From SZUA-370 sp034003955 (GTDB taxonomy: Bacteria; Spirochaetota; Spirochaetia; Treponematales; UBA12059), in assembly GCA_034003955.1 (NCBI GenBank), contig JAVEXO010000006.1:17685-81684 (forward strand): a stretch of 64,000 bases of DNA, given 5' to 3'. How positions within the stretch are numbered: position 1 is the first letter of the stretch; each line of letters opens with the position of its first letter. Positions 1 to 8,891 of the stretch are shown in pieces. The notes beneath the pieces were generated by a model. It saw only the letters and a program-made list of their open reading frames with translations. It did no database searches and had not been told where the DNA came from. The position numbers and the translations under genes are program-made.

Positions 1-575
1 TCATACACCGCGATTGTCTTTTCCTTCTTCTGGTCCTTGTTAAAACCATAGGCAAGCGAAGCGGCTGTAGGCTCGTTAATGATACGCCTGACCTCAAGCC
101 CGGCTATCTTGCCGGCATCCTTGGTAGCCTGCCTCTGCGCATCGTTGAAGTATGCAGGAACGGTGATGACCGCCTCGGTAACCGGTTCTCCAAGGTAATC
201 CTCAGCCGTCTTCTTCATCTTCTGAAGAATGAAGGCGCTGACTTCCTGTGGACTATAGAGCTTGCCGGCGGCATCGATCCTTACGTCATTCTGGTGTGCC
301 ACTATCTTATACGGAACGAGGGTTGTCTCGTTCTTAAGCTCTTCATACCGGCGACCCATGAAACGCTTTATTGAGTACACGGTATTTTCCGGATTGGTTA
401 TCATCTGGTTCTTGGCTGGCTGGCCTACTACGCGTTCACCCTTACCAGTGAAACCTACAATGGAGGGAGTCGTACGCTGCCCTTCAGAGTTAGATATGAC
501 GAGTGGCTCACCACCCTCCATGACAGCCACACAACTATTGGTGGTTCCTAAATCGATTCCTATAATCCTTCCCAT
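1..575 (-). CDS. dnaK: Chaperone DnaK (Hsp70), N-terminal part only
   Basis: ATP-driven Hsp70 chaperone of the cytoplasm, working with GrpE and DnaJ on unfolded proteins. The reading frame runs off the left edge, so only about the first 191 residues of the ATPase domain are present. It opens with MGRIIGIDLGTTNSCVAV, the phosphate-1 motif of Hsp70, and later shows VPAYFNDAQRQATKDAG and NEPTAASLAYG, both standard. The ATG at 573-575 is preceded by AAGGAGC. It lies 10 bases after grpE on the same strand, so the two are co-transcribed. Confidence 0.97.
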   Translation of the reverse strand, partial: MGRIIGIDLGTTNSCVAVMEGGEPLVISNSEGQRTTPSIVGFTGKGERVVGQPAKNQMITNPENTVYSIKRFMGRRYEELKNETTLVPYKIVAHQNDVRIDAAGKLYSPQEVSAFILQKMKKTAEDYLGEPVTEAVITVPAYFNDAQRQATKDAGKIAGLEVRRIINEPTAASLAYGFNKDQKKEKTIAVY

Positions 576-585
576 CGGATGCTCC

Positions 586-1266
586 TTATGCGTTCTCTTC
601 TACTGTTGTTTCATTGTCCGTGTGCCCATCCAGGACGGGCATGCGTACCTTGACCTTGGCGCTTCGCAGGACGCGATCGCGCAGTTTGTATCCTTTAATA
701 AACTCTTCTACTATTACAGGTTCGGCGCATTCGCCGCGCTCGCTCATGACGGCTTCGTGAACATTCGGGTCGAAGACGGTCCCGATTGAATCGAAATGCA
801 CCAATCCATACTTCCTATCGAGCATGCCAAGAAAATTCTTCCTGATCATATCGACGCCATCATGGAGTGACTTGAAATCCTTTGACTGCTCGGAACTATG
901 TACGGCCCTGTCAAAATCGTCCAGGACGGTCACAAGATCCGCAAGGAGCTGGGAATTGGCGTATTTTACTGCGTCATCCTTCTCCCTGAACATGCGCTTC
1001 CTGAAATTCTCATAATCTGCCAACTTACGCAGATATTGATCCTTGAGAGACGAAACCTCCGCCTCCAGCGCCGCTATCTTGGCTACCTTCCCATCAAAGG
1101 CAGCTTCTGCGGCTGAATCCTTTGAGCCAGTATTCTGGTTTTCAACCAACAGCTCATCGAGTGATGGGGAGGACTCTACGGAGTCTCCCAGCGCTTCAGC
1201 CTCATGCTTTGTAAAATCGGAACCCTCGGGTCTTACCTGCTTATCCTGTTTCTTTTGTTTAGACAT
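586..1266 (-). CDS. grpE: Nucleotide exchange factor GrpE
   Basis: GrpE releases ADP from DnaK and so drives its chaperone cycle. The 226-residue product has a long charged N-terminal tail (about residues 1-60), a coiled-coil stretch (about 65-100, AALEAEVSSLKDQYLRKLADYENFRKRM) and the C-terminal beta domain with VDMIRKNFLGML and FDPNVHEAVM, all typical of GrpE. It is the first visible gene of a grpE-dnaK operon. No CIRCE inverted repeat for HrcA and no hrcA gene is visible upstream, so heat control by HrcA is not supported here. Confidence 0.95.
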   Translation of the reverse strand: MSKQKKQDKQVRPEGSDFTKHEAEALGDSVESSPSLDELLVENQNTGSKDSAAEAAFDGKVAKIAALEAEVSSLKDQYLRKLADYENFRKRMFREKDDAVKYANSQLLADLVTVLDDFDRAVHSSEQSKDFKSLHDGVDMIRKNFLGMLDRKYGLVHFDSIGTVFDPNVHEAVMSERGECAEPVIVEEFIKGYKLRDRVLRSAKVKVRMPVLDGHTDNETTVEENA

Positions 1267-1344
1267 AGCCTCGCTCTACATTGATGATGACCGGATGCTC
1301 GTAGCGACTAGAACAAGCCATGAGCCTAACGGTTTGTATGCATT

Positions 1345-1374
1345 AAAATAATAAGGTCTATTTTGAAGCGTCAA
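1345..1374 (-). promoter_or_regulatory. Candidate vegetative promoter of grpE-dnaK
   Basis: Read on the minus strand there is TTGACG at 1369-1374 and TATTTT at 1345-1350 with an 18-base spacer, 79 bases upstream of the grpE start. An overlapping TATTAT gives a 15-base spacer. Called from sequence match only. Confidence 0.45.
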
Positions 1375-1462
1375 GCCGATATGACCTTGATTGCGCGTTA
1401 TTCGATAAGATTGTTCTCTTCTCTCCTTAAATAAACACCAAATTTGCCTAAGGCTGGGCTGC

Positions 1463-1490
1463 TTGACATTGGCCCGCGATGCTATACCAT
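1463..1490 (+). promoter_or_regulatory. Candidate promoter of rpoN
   Basis: A perfect TTGACA at 1463-1468 is followed 16 bases later by TACCAT at 1485-1490, inside a longer TATACCAT. A start site near 1497 would leave a leader of about 50 bases and fits the downstream TTG start of rpoN rather than the upstream in-frame ATG at 1498. Confidence 0.45.
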
Positions 1491-1545
1491 TAAAGTCATG
1501 GGGCATGAAATGCCCGCACCTCGTTTCCGCATGGGAGGATTGGCG

Positions 1546-2919
1546 TTGCAGTTTCAGAGACCATCGATCATCCAGGAGCAGCGGCAAAGGCTCAGCCCTC
1601 AGATGATACAATCAATCAGGCTCATGGCGCTACCTCTACAAGAGCTCAAAGAAGAAATACAGCAGGCAATAGAGGCAAATCCTGCTCTTGAGGTGCTAGA
1701 AGACAGGTCCACAATGTCACTCGATTCCATACCAGAGGAGAGTGAATTGGACTCGGAAGCCAATGAACGCTTCGAGAACAGTTCTGATCCAGGCTTTAAC
1801 CGCTCCAATACTAACGATTCAGACTCTAAACGCATGTTCCTGGAAGGGGCCATAAGTAGCCCGGAAACACTCCAGGAACACCTCTTGTGGCAGCTTAGAC
1901 TGCAACCAATAGCCCAGGCTCAGCGCGAAATGGGCGAGCGGCTGATCCAAAACCTCGATGCCGACGGCTTCCACAAGGAAGACCCCTACCAGCTATGCAA
2001 GGGTTCAAGCACGGCATCCGTAGACAAGGTGATGGGCATAATCCGTAGCCTGGAGCCGCTTGGAACATGCGTCAATGACTTCAGGGAATCTATAGTCGTA
2101 CAGACAGAGCAGACACAGGAAGCCCCGCCGATGGCACTTGCAATTGTACGTGACTTCATAGAGCTCCTGGAGCGAGGCAAGAACCAGGAAATTCAGAAAC
2201 GGCTCAAGATAAATGACCAGGAACTGGATGAGGCACTCGCGTTCATAAAATCGCTCAATCCTTTCCCAGGCAGACAGTATTCGGCCGATGAGACACGCTA
2301 TGTCACTCCCGATGTACAGGTTCGTCTCAAAGATGGAGAATTCGTCATAATAATCAATGATGAGGAGATACCCGTCATAGGTATCAACCCCTTCTTCGAC
2401 AGGCTGTCAGGCGAAAAACACGACAAGGAGACGGCTGTCTTCGTCAAGGATAGTATCCGTCAGGCTCGATGGTTCATACAAAGCATACAGCAAAGGAATC
2501 GTACACTGCTCAAAGTCGTACGTTCCATAGTCGAGTTTCAGAGGCCTTTTTTTGCACGTGGCCCAAAATTCCTGTCTCCTCTGACACTCAAGGACATAGC
2601 CGCTGAAGTAGGAGTCCACGAGACCACTATTTCCCGCATAGCAGGAAAGAAGTATGTTCAAACAGACTGGGGCATCTTTGAACTACGCTACTTCTTTACA
2701 AACAGCATTTCAGGCTCTGGAAGTGGTGGCTCCAGATTTTCAAAGAGCGGGGTAAAACAGATAATAAAAGAAATCATAGAGCATGAGACAAATGCTATGT
2801 CCGACCAGGACATAAGCGACATGCTCGCACGAAAAGGCATAAAACTGGCAAGGAGGACAGTAGCTAAGTATCGTGGAGAACTGAACATGGAATCTTCATT
2901 CGGCCGCACACACGGCTGA
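1546..2919 (+). CDS. rpoN: RNA polymerase sigma-54 factor RpoN
   Basis: Sigma-54 directs RNA polymerase to -24/-12 promoters that need an AAA+ activator. The N terminus has the glutamine-rich activator-interacting region (LSPQMIQSIRLMALPLQELKEEI), the core-binding region follows, and the C terminus has the helix-turn-helix (VGVHETTISRIAGKKYVQTDWG) and the RpoN box ARRTVAKYR near the end. I chose the TTG at 1546 because GGAGG at 1534-1538 sits seven bases upstream and it gives the usual start just before the Q-rich region (457 residues); ATG at 1531 or 1498 are alternatives. An NtrX-type activator lies at 7508-8872. The rpoN-hpf order is widespread in bacteria. Confidence 0.95.
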   Translation: MQFQRPSIIQEQRQRLSPQMIQSIRLMALPLQELKEEIQQAIEANPALEVLEDRSTMSLDSIPEESELDSEANERFENSSDPGFNRSNTNDSDSKRMFLEGAISSPETLQEHLLWQLRLQPIAQAQREMGERLIQNLDADGFHKEDPYQLCKGSSTASVDKVMGIIRSLEPLGTCVNDFRESIVVQTEQTQEAPPMALAIVRDFIELLERGKNQEIQKRLKINDQELDEALAFIKSLNPFPGRQYSADETRYVTPDVQVRLKDGEFVIIINDEEIPVIGINPFFDRLSGEKHDKETAVFVKDSIRQARWFIQSIQQRNRTLLKVVRSIVEFQRPFFARGPKFLSPLTLKDIAAEVGVHETTISRIAGKKYVQTDWGIFELRYFFTNSISGSGSGGSRFSKSGVKQIIKEIIEHETNAMSDQDISDMLARKGIKLARRTVAKYRGELNMESSFGRTHG

Positions 2920-2957
2920 GAACAATCGGCCGGACTACCGGCTATAAGGGGGCTTGC

Positions 2958-3248
2958 ATGAATATAGATGTCCGTTCCGTGCACTTCGACTTAGGTGAAA
3001 CCAACCGATCATACCTTGACAAGAAATTAGAGCGCATAGCTTATGCCAAGGACTTGATAGTAGATCTTCTGTTCTCGTTTACAAAGGAAAAGCAGTTTAA
3101 GTGCGAGTGTACTATCAACTTTCGTTGGGGCGCTACCGCCCACGTACAGGAAACGGACTTCGACCTCACAGCGGGCATAGATAAGATGATGGACATCCTG
3201 GAAAACAAGATAAACAAGGAAAAATCAAAGATACAGGATAAAAAATAG
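2958..3248 (+). CDS. hpf: Short ribosome hibernation promoting factor
   Basis: A 96-residue protein of the HPF/YfiA (ribosome-associated inhibitor) family, which binds the 30S subunit and stabilises idle ribosomes in slow growth. It has the expected short beta-alpha-beta-beta-beta-alpha plan (MNIDVRSVHFDLGETNRSYLDKKLERI and a lysine-rich C-terminal helix). There is no long C-terminal extension, so it is the short type. It begins 38 bases after rpoN and is probably co-transcribed with it; AAGGGGG precedes the ATG. Confidence 0.88.
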   Translation: MNIDVRSVHFDLGETNRSYLDKKLERIAYAKDLIVDLLFSFTKEKQFKCECTINFRWGATAHVQETDFDLTAGIDKMMDILENKINKEKSKIQDKK

Positions 3249-3260
3249 ACACGAGTACCT

Positions 3261-3286
3261 GGCTCGCGCTCCCTGTGGCGCGAGCC
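3261..3286. terminator. GC-rich hairpin between convergent genes
   Basis: A nine-base-pair stem (GGCTCGCGC with GCGCGAGCC) and an eight-base loop lie between the convergent hpf and GGDEF/EAL genes. There is no strong T run on either side, so termination may be weak or factor-assisted. Confidence 0.5.
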
Positions 3287-3295
3287 TTGACAGTG

Positions 3296-5080
3296 CTATC
3301 GTCTAAACAAGAATGTAGAATAGCGCGATGCACAACCGCGTACCATATACCGTTCCTCAAACTCCAGGGGTGGGATAGCTTGGCTGAAGAGGAAGCCCTG
3401 TGCATGATCACACTGCATGTTCTTAAGCAGATAGTATTGCTCGGCCGTCTCTACACCTTCGGCCACCACGGACAGTTTCATGCGGTGAGCCAAACCTATT
3501 ATGCCCATGACTATCTCTCGAGACGCGGTTGATTTCTCTATATCCTTTATGAATTCCCTGTCTATCTTTACTATGTCTATAGGCAAGTTCTTAAGATACG
3601 TCAGAGAACAGTAGCCCGTTCCAAAATCATCAACAGACAGCATGACACCGAGGTTCTTGAGCCTGGCAATGCCAAGAGCCGCATCCTCAAAGCGCTCGAG
3701 TAGAACACTCTCGGTTATCTCTACTATGAGTCGTTCCGGTGGCAAACCCGTAGATTCAAGCAGTTCGGCTAACATGACAGGAAATTCGGCGCAACGCAGC
3801 TGTACCGGCGATACATTGACCGATACCTTCAGTTCCGCTTCGTTCTTTGCCCATGCGCCACCCTGTTTACACGCCGAGCGCATTACCATCTCCCCTAAAC
3901 GTACGATAAGACCCGTTTCCTCGGCCAGTGGTATGAAGCTACAAGGGGATACATTGCCTCGTATAGGATGGTTCCAGCGTACGAGAGCCTCCACACTATC
4001 TACAGACCCCGTGCTAACCCTGATAACAGGCTGGTAATGAACGCTCAGCTGACCCGCATCGAGGGAGCCAGACAGATCAGTCTCAAGACTGGATCTGCCT
4101 CGGCGATCCTGGCACAGGTTCTCGCTAAACTGCAACATGCAGCCTCGCCCTGCATCCTTACATGCCTGAAGGGCAATATCGGCGGCAGCCAGGAGTTCTG
4201 CGGCAGTGGAGCCATCCCTGGGCCAAATGCTGACTCCCAGACTGGCTCGCAGGGGGAAACACCTCTCATCATCAATCTTTATAGATTCTTTGAAGGCAGA
4301 TTGTACCCGTTCCGATGCTTCTTCTGCTTCCTTGAGCGAGCTAACCGCCATGAGAACGGCGAATTCATCACCAGCCGTACGCGCGCTTATATCACCTGCC
4401 CTGACCGTGGATGCTATACGCTTCCCAACGGCTCGCAGGAGCATGTCACCGCATTCATAGCCAAAATCGGTGTTGTATCGCTTGAAATCATCAATATCGG
4501 CGCTCACCACAACCAGGTAGCTGTTTGACCCGTCGCTGCGTTTGATGACTGAGTCTATGGCGGCAGAAAACAGGGGTCTATTAGGAAGGCCCGTCAATTC
4601 ATCATGGTTCCGGCTCCAGGCAAGCCGCTCCAGCGCTTCTCGCTCATCGCTTACATCGCGCACCACACCAACGTAGCGAGGCGCCTCCTCAAGCAGGGTT
4701 GACCCATCAGGGGAAGTAGTAGCGAGCGACACAGCCATCCTGACTTCCTCGACGCTCTGCCTGCCTGTCTGACGACTCTTCATCAGCTCACCTGTCCAGA
4801 ACCCAACGGATTCAAGCGCTACCCTGGCGTTGGACAGTGCCCTGTCGTTCATAGGTTCGGGATAGAGATCCCTGAGTTGTGGAGGCTCTGCAGTGAACGA
4901 ATCCAAGCCGCTCGTCCGAGCAAACGACGGGTTGGCGTAACGAACACGGAGGTTCGCATCGGCGAAGAATACGCCATCCTTCATGATAGAAAGCAAGGTC
5001 CTGGAGAGTCCGAGCCTGTCTTGACTCGACGCCTTGCCCCAAGGCTTGTTTTGATCTTCCTCCAAACCATCATTACGCAT
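3296..5080 (-). CDS. PAS-GGDEF-EAL cyclic-di-GMP signalling protein
   Basis: A 594-residue soluble protein with an N-terminal PAS domain (about 25-135), a diguanylate cyclase domain (about 155-315) and a cyclic-di-GMP phosphodiesterase domain (about 330-575). The GGDEF signature reads AGDEF (ARTAGDEFAVL), a one-residue change that leaves the catalytic D, E and F in place. The EAL domain has VEALVRWNHP, the DDFGTGYCSL loop and KIDREF, so it should be active. No membrane segment is visible; input would be cytoplasmic through PAS. Net activity cannot be told from sequence. Confidence 0.93.
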   Translation of the reverse strand: MRNDGLEEDQNKPWGKASSQDRLGLSRTLLSIMKDGVFFADANLRVRYANPSFARTSGLDSFTAEPPQLRDLYPEPMNDRALSNARVALESVGFWTGELMKSRQTGRQSVEEVRMAVSLATTSPDGSTLLEEAPRYVGVVRDVSDEREALERLAWSRNHDELTGLPNRPLFSAAIDSVIKRSDGSNSYLVVVSADIDDFKRYNTDFGYECGDMLLRAVGKRIASTVRAGDISARTAGDEFAVLMAVSSLKEAEEASERVQSAFKESIKIDDERCFPLRASLGVSIWPRDGSTAAELLAAADIALQACKDAGRGCMLQFSENLCQDRRGRSSLETDLSGSLDAGQLSVHYQPVIRVSTGSVDSVEALVRWNHPIRGNVSPCSFIPLAEETGLIVRLGEMVMRSACKQGGAWAKNEAELKVSVNVSPVQLRCAEFPVMLAELLESTGLPPERLIVEITESVLLERFEDAALGIARLKNLGVMLSVDDFGTGYCSLTYLKNLPIDIVKIDREFIKDIEKSTASREIVMGIIGLAHRMKLSVVAEGVETAEQYYLLKNMQCDHAQGFLFSQAIPPLEFEERYMVRGCASRYSTFLFRR

Positions 5081-5193
5081 AGAAGCTTACTACCACCCAG
5101 TTGTACAAGATCTGTTTGAAGCTGCAGAAACACGCGGCGTCAAAATTTCGCTATACTATACCATCAAGCCATTGAAACTTGAAAGGAGAGCCC

Positions 5194-5910
5194 TTGTTTC
5201 GTTATCTAGTATCGGCTCTTTTATACTGTTCCTCCTTAAGTTTATTTCAGGCTGCTCTAGGACCGTCATCATCCGAAGTAGCAGGATGGTGGACCCGCGC
5301 CACGACCAACTTTGGCGCGGCTTCAGACTATGTAGCCACGAGAACCGTGCTGCGCATAGAGGAACTCGACAAGGACGGTCGTGTAACATCCACAGAACAA
5401 GGAGAAACGCGCATAGAATTCAAAGGGACAGAGCGGATTGTGGTAGTCGTTAAGGCAGAAAAAAACGGGAAGGATGCCAGCGACGAGTGGCGGAAACGCT
5501 ATGGAAAGCCGTCGAGCTCCAACTCGGATGGAGATTCGTCGAGGGGCGGGCCTCCTGGAGGATTCGATGCGACTCCCTTTGACCCCAAGTACACCAAGGA
5601 CCTCATTAGGGGTGAAGCCAGGGCTGGCTCCGCGGGCATATTGATCCCGTACTCAATAAGCACATCGGGGGGCGACATCGAGGGCACGGTCAATTTCTCA
5701 AGCTCCGGAACGCCAGTAGAAGCCACGCAAACCTGGGTAAAACCACGCATGTTCGTGTCTTCCATGAGTTCATCCATACGATATACACAGGTGGAGGACG
5801 CCCTGGTGATATCGGGCATGAACATAGAGGGAGAGGCTTCTATACTCTTCATAAAGTACCGTTTTAGAATGAGCTTTGATTTTTTTGACTGGCAACATGT
5901 GTCTCAATGA
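5194..5910 (+). CDS. Secreted protein of unknown function
   Basis: I do not recognise the family. A signal peptide is clear (LFRYLVSALLYCSSLSLFQA), with no good lipobox. The mature part is rich in beta-strand pattern, with a low-complexity Ser/Gly/Pro linker in the middle (around KPSSSNSDGDSSRGGPPGG). The TTG at 5194 is preferred because GGAG lies five bases upstream; the frame extends a few codons further to 5179. It probably has its own promoter (TATACT at 5152-5157, no good -35). It converges with holA, two bases apart. Confidence 0.6.
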   Translation: MFRYLVSALLYCSSLSLFQAALGPSSSEVAGWWTRATTNFGAASDYVATRTVLRIEELDKDGRVTSTEQGETRIEFKGTERIVVVVKAEKNGKDASDEWRKRYGKPSSSNSDGDSSRGGPPGGFDATPFDPKYTKDLIRGEARAGSAGILIPYSISTSGGDIEGTVNFSSSGTPVEATQTWVKPRMFVSSMSSSIRYTQVEDALVISGMNIEGEASILFIKYRFRMSFDFFDWQHVSQ

Positions 5911-5912
5911 GA

Positions 5913-6899
5913 CTAGATGCCCCCGAGGGGCACAGGAGCCTTGAGCACAACACAGGCATAGACAAACAGCTCCAGGATGACCTTCTCGTGGGTCTGTCCC
6001 ATGGATCTGAGCCGCGCGTCGGTATCCACACCAAACGCCACGAGACGTGAGCAGACCTGTGAAGGCCAACGTCGCCTTGCCGCATCGTAGCTGGCAAGAG
6101 TCGTACGGCGGGTAATCCTCAGGCTCCTGGCCGCCTGCTCGAAGGGCGCTCCGCCTTCCAGAGCGACATGCAGGGAAGACAAGCGCCTCAGTGACCATAG
6201 AAGACCGGCCAAAAGGCCAATCCCTGAACCGTCACGGTTTGCCAGGATGGCAGACAAGGTCTCCAATGCCTGCTCAAAGCTACCCATGGCCATCTTGTCG
6301 AACAGGCTAAAGGCGTCTTCTGCCCTGTTGTGGGCTATGTAGCGCTCGACATCGTCCTCGGCTATGGTCGATCCCCTGGAAAAGAACAGGGCCAACCTTG
6401 AACATTCAAGCTTGAGAGCCTCCGTATTGTTCTCTACAAGATCCTGAATAGCCTCTATGGCCTCATCATCGGCGCGTACACCCTGTGAGGCAAAATAATC
6501 GCGTATCCACCGTCCTGATTCCTGTGAAGACAGCTCCCAAAACACCTTCTTGGCATCCTTTGGCAGAGCCGACTCTATTGCCTTGTCTACACCAAAGCCG
6601 TCGGAGACCAGTATGAGTACAGTAGATTCAGCCGGTTTCTTTATATACCCGATGAGTGCCTGGACATCGGCCTTAGCCTTGATCTGGTCAGCGCCAAGAT
6701 ACTGGACGAATTTGCCGGGAGAAAAGAGAGAACCGTTCATGAGGACATCAAGCAAGGCATGTACCGGCGTCTCGTGGGCGTAGAGCCTGTAATCCTCCGG
6801 TTCACCCTTCCATTCAGTCTGGCATCTGGAGCGAAGCTGACGGATGAAATCATTACGGCGTCCCAGCTCGGGTCCGCCTATGGCAAGTACCGGTTCCAC
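5913..6899 (-). CDS. holA: DNA polymerase III delta subunit HolA
   Basis: Delta opens the beta clamp within the clamp-loader complex. The 328-residue protein shows the HolA pattern: an N-terminal AAA+-like domain without a working Walker A (LAIGGPELGRRNDF), the beta-interacting LFSPGKFVQYL segment, ELSSQESGRWIRDYFASQGV and the C-terminal collar helices (RAEDAFSLFDKMAMGSFEQAL). It is the last gene of the hprK-ptsH-ntrYX-lexA-holA run, seven bases after lexA. Confidence 0.88.
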   Translation of the reverse strand: MEPVLAIGGPELGRRNDFIRQLRSRCQTEWKGEPEDYRLYAHETPVHALLDVLMNGSLFSPGKFVQYLGADQIKAKADVQALIGYIKKPAESTVLILVSDGFGVDKAIESALPKDAKKVFWELSSQESGRWIRDYFASQGVRADDEAIEAIQDLVENNTEALKLECSRLALFFSRGSTIAEDDVERYIAHNRAEDAFSLFDKMAMGSFEQALETLSAILANRDGSGIGLLAGLLWSLRRLSSLHVALEGGAPFEQAARSLRITRRTTLASYDAARRRWPSQVCSRLVAFGVDTDARLRSMGQTHEKVILELFVYACVVLKAPVPLGGI

Positions 6900-6905
6900 G
6901 ATGCC

Positions 6906-7511
6906 CTAGTAGGTGCGGACTATGCCGCGCAACTTTCCTAGAATACGCGCGTCCTGGGTAAATATCGGCGCATATGAGGGGTTCTCCGGTTCAAGCCGTA
7001 TGCGGCTCTTCTCCTGGAAAAAACGCTTGAGTGTCACCGAATCCTCTATGGCCGCTACGACTATATCGCCGTCTACCGCCACCTGCTTCTGTTCTATGAC
7101 CGCAAGATCGCCATCCAGAATGCCTGCGTTTATCATGCTGTCCCCACGAACCCTCAGGGCAAAACAAGTGCTCGCGCCAACCATCGAGGCAGGGACGTGT
7201 ACACAAGACTCGTAGTTCTCGTCTGCAAAGATGGGTTTTCCCGCGGCTACTGCTCCAAGGACAGGAACCTCAATGGTTGTGGCCCGCCCTGACCCACGGG
7301 ATTTACCTATAATCTCTATCTTCCTTGAACGGCCGCCACCGGCTCTGATACGACCCTTGCGTTCAAGCGCCTTGAGATGATCGTAGGCTCCTTTTACCGA
7401 TATGCCGAAGTGAGCCGCTATCTCTCGTATTGTCGGTGGGTAGGGATTACCAAGTATGAATGCCTCGATGTACTCGAGAACTTCCTTCTGTCTATTAGTC
7501 AATTCATTCAT
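6906..7511 (-). CDS. lexA: SOS repressor LexA
   Basis: LexA represses DNA-damage genes and cleaves itself when RecA filaments form. The 201-residue protein has the N-terminal winged helix (MNELTNRQKEVLEYIEAFI, TIREIAAHFGISVKGAYDHLKAL), the Ala90-Gly91 cleavage site in AVAAGKPIF, the catalytic Ser125 in RGDSM and Lys162 in VTLKRF. Its ATG overlaps the stop of the upstream ntrX-like gene (ATGA), so it is translated in an operon with a nitrogen-type response regulator, which is an unusual place for lexA. I found no obvious palindromic LexA operator just upstream, but the spirochaete operator is not known to me. Confidence 0.95.
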   Translation of the reverse strand: MNELTNRQKEVLEYIEAFILGNPYPPTIREIAAHFGISVKGAYDHLKALERKGRIRAGGGRSRKIEIIGKSRGSGRATTIEVPVLGAVAAGKPIFADENYESCVHVPASMVGASTCFALRVRGDSMINAGILDGDLAVIEQKQVAVDGDIVVAAIEDSVTLKRFFQEKSRIRLEPENPSYAPIFTQDARILGKLRGIVRTY

Positions 7512-8872
7512 TCGCCGGCCTCTATCCCGAATTTCTTGATCTTGGCGTGCAGGTTACTCGGGTATACGCCTATTGTCTCTGCTGTCTTGGTGACATTATA
7601 ACCGTTCTTTCTTAAATTGTGCAGTAAATAACCTCGTTCAAATGCTTCTCTGGCCTCTGATAAACGCAAATCAGAGAGTACATCCAGGCGATCGGTGGCA
7701 ATTTCAGATGTTTTGCCATCCGCTCTGGCTATAAAATGCTCTACCGTCTCTGCCGATATCTCTTCCTCATCGCTCATAACCGATATACGTTCTATGAAAT
7801 TCTTCAGTTCTCTTATGTTGCCTGGCCATTGGTAGGCGGCAAGCACGTCCAGGGCTCCCTGGGACAAACGACGTGAGGCCGAATCGTCCAGGCGGGCCAG
7901 GAATGATGTGGCCAGAAGGGCTATGTCCTCGGGGTGTTCGCGGAGTGCAGGCATATGCAAGGGAATGACGTTTAACCTGAAAAAAAGGTCTTCCCTGAAC
8001 CTGCCGGCGCTAATCTCCTTGCGCAGATCCTTGTTGGTAGCCGCTACGACGCGAACATCCACCTCGAGCGTCAGTTCTCCACCAACGCGCTCGAAACGCA
8101 TCTCCTGCACGGCCCTAAGAACCTTTGACTGGGCAGAAAGCGACATGTCGGCTATCTCGTCAAGGAAGAGGGTGCCCAGGTGGGCGGCCTCAAATTTCCC
8201 CTTGCGCCTGGCAACGGCATCGGTAAAGGAACCCTTCTCGTGGCCAAAAAGCTCGCTTTCTATCAGCGTATCAGGCATCGCGGCGCAATTTACGGCGACG
8301 AATGGGCCATTGGCCCTATCAGACAACTCGTGTATACGCCTGGCGGCCAGCTCCTTGCCTGTACCATTGTCCCCGGTGATGAGTACCCGGGCGTTAGAGC
8401 GGGCACCCTGATCTATGAGTTCGCGAACGGCCACCATGCATGGAGCATCGCCTAAGATGTCGTCACGCTCCACGCTGCTGCGTTTGAGCCTGGCGTTCTC
8501 CATCCTGAGGTCTGAAAGAGCATGGGCATTTCTGACGGCCGTAACGAGCCTATCTATAGACAGTGGTTTCTCTATGAAGTCAAAGGCTCCAAGCTTCACG
8601 GCGTTTACGGCCATGTCTATGGAGGCATGACCCGATATTACTATTGTCTCGATGGCCGGGAAATCTGCCTTGATCGCCTTGAGGACATCGATACCGCCCA
8701 TTTTTGGTAGCCACACATCGAGGATGACCACCTCGACACTCTCGTGCTTGAGTATATCGAGCCCCAAGGGGCCATCCTCTGCTGTAAGAGCACGGTATCC
8801 CTCATCCTCTAGAATATCCTTTACGGTGGCCCGTATGCCGGGCTCGTCGTCTATAACGAGGATGGCACTCAT
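7508..8872 (-). CDS. NtrX-type sigma-54 response regulator
   Basis: A 454-residue regulator with an N-terminal receiver (phosphoacceptor Asp52 in VVILDVWLP), an AAA+ domain (Walker A GDNGTGKE at about 167-174, Walker B GTLFLDEIADM) and a C-terminal Fis-type helix-turn-helix (GYNVTKTAETIGVYPSNLHAKIKKFG). The C-terminal sequence and pairing with an NtrY-like kinase fit NtrX. The sigma-54 contact loop, normally GAFTGA, reads GSFTDA at about 214-219, so activation through sigma-54 may be altered. It starts 19 bases after the kinase gene and overlaps lexA by four bases. Confidence 0.92.
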   Translation of the reverse strand: MSAILVIDDEPGIRATVKDILEDEGYRALTAEDGPLGLDILKHESVEVVILDVWLPKMGGIDVLKAIKADFPAIETIVISGHASIDMAVNAVKLGAFDFIEKPLSIDRLVTAVRNAHALSDLRMENARLKRSSVERDDILGDAPCMVAVRELIDQGARSNARVLITGDNGTGKELAARRIHELSDRANGPFVAVNCAAMPDTLIESELFGHEKGSFTDAVARRKGKFEAAHLGTLFLDEIADMSLSAQSKVLRAVQEMRFERVGGELTLEVDVRVVAATNKDLRKEISAGRFREDLFFRLNVIPLHMPALREHPEDIALLATSFLARLDDSASRRLSQGALDVLAAYQWPGNIRELKNFIERISVMSDEEEISAETVEHFIARADGKTSEIATDRLDVLSDLRLSEAREAFERGYLLHNLRKNGYNVTKTAETIGVYPSNLHAKIKKFGIEAGE

Positions 8873-8891
8873 CTATGACTTCCTTTATATA

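Noticed and set aside
1267..1545. CIRCE/HrcA operator before grpE
   Set aside because: No TTAGCACTC-N9-GAGTGCTAA type repeat is present in the grpE-rpoN spacer.
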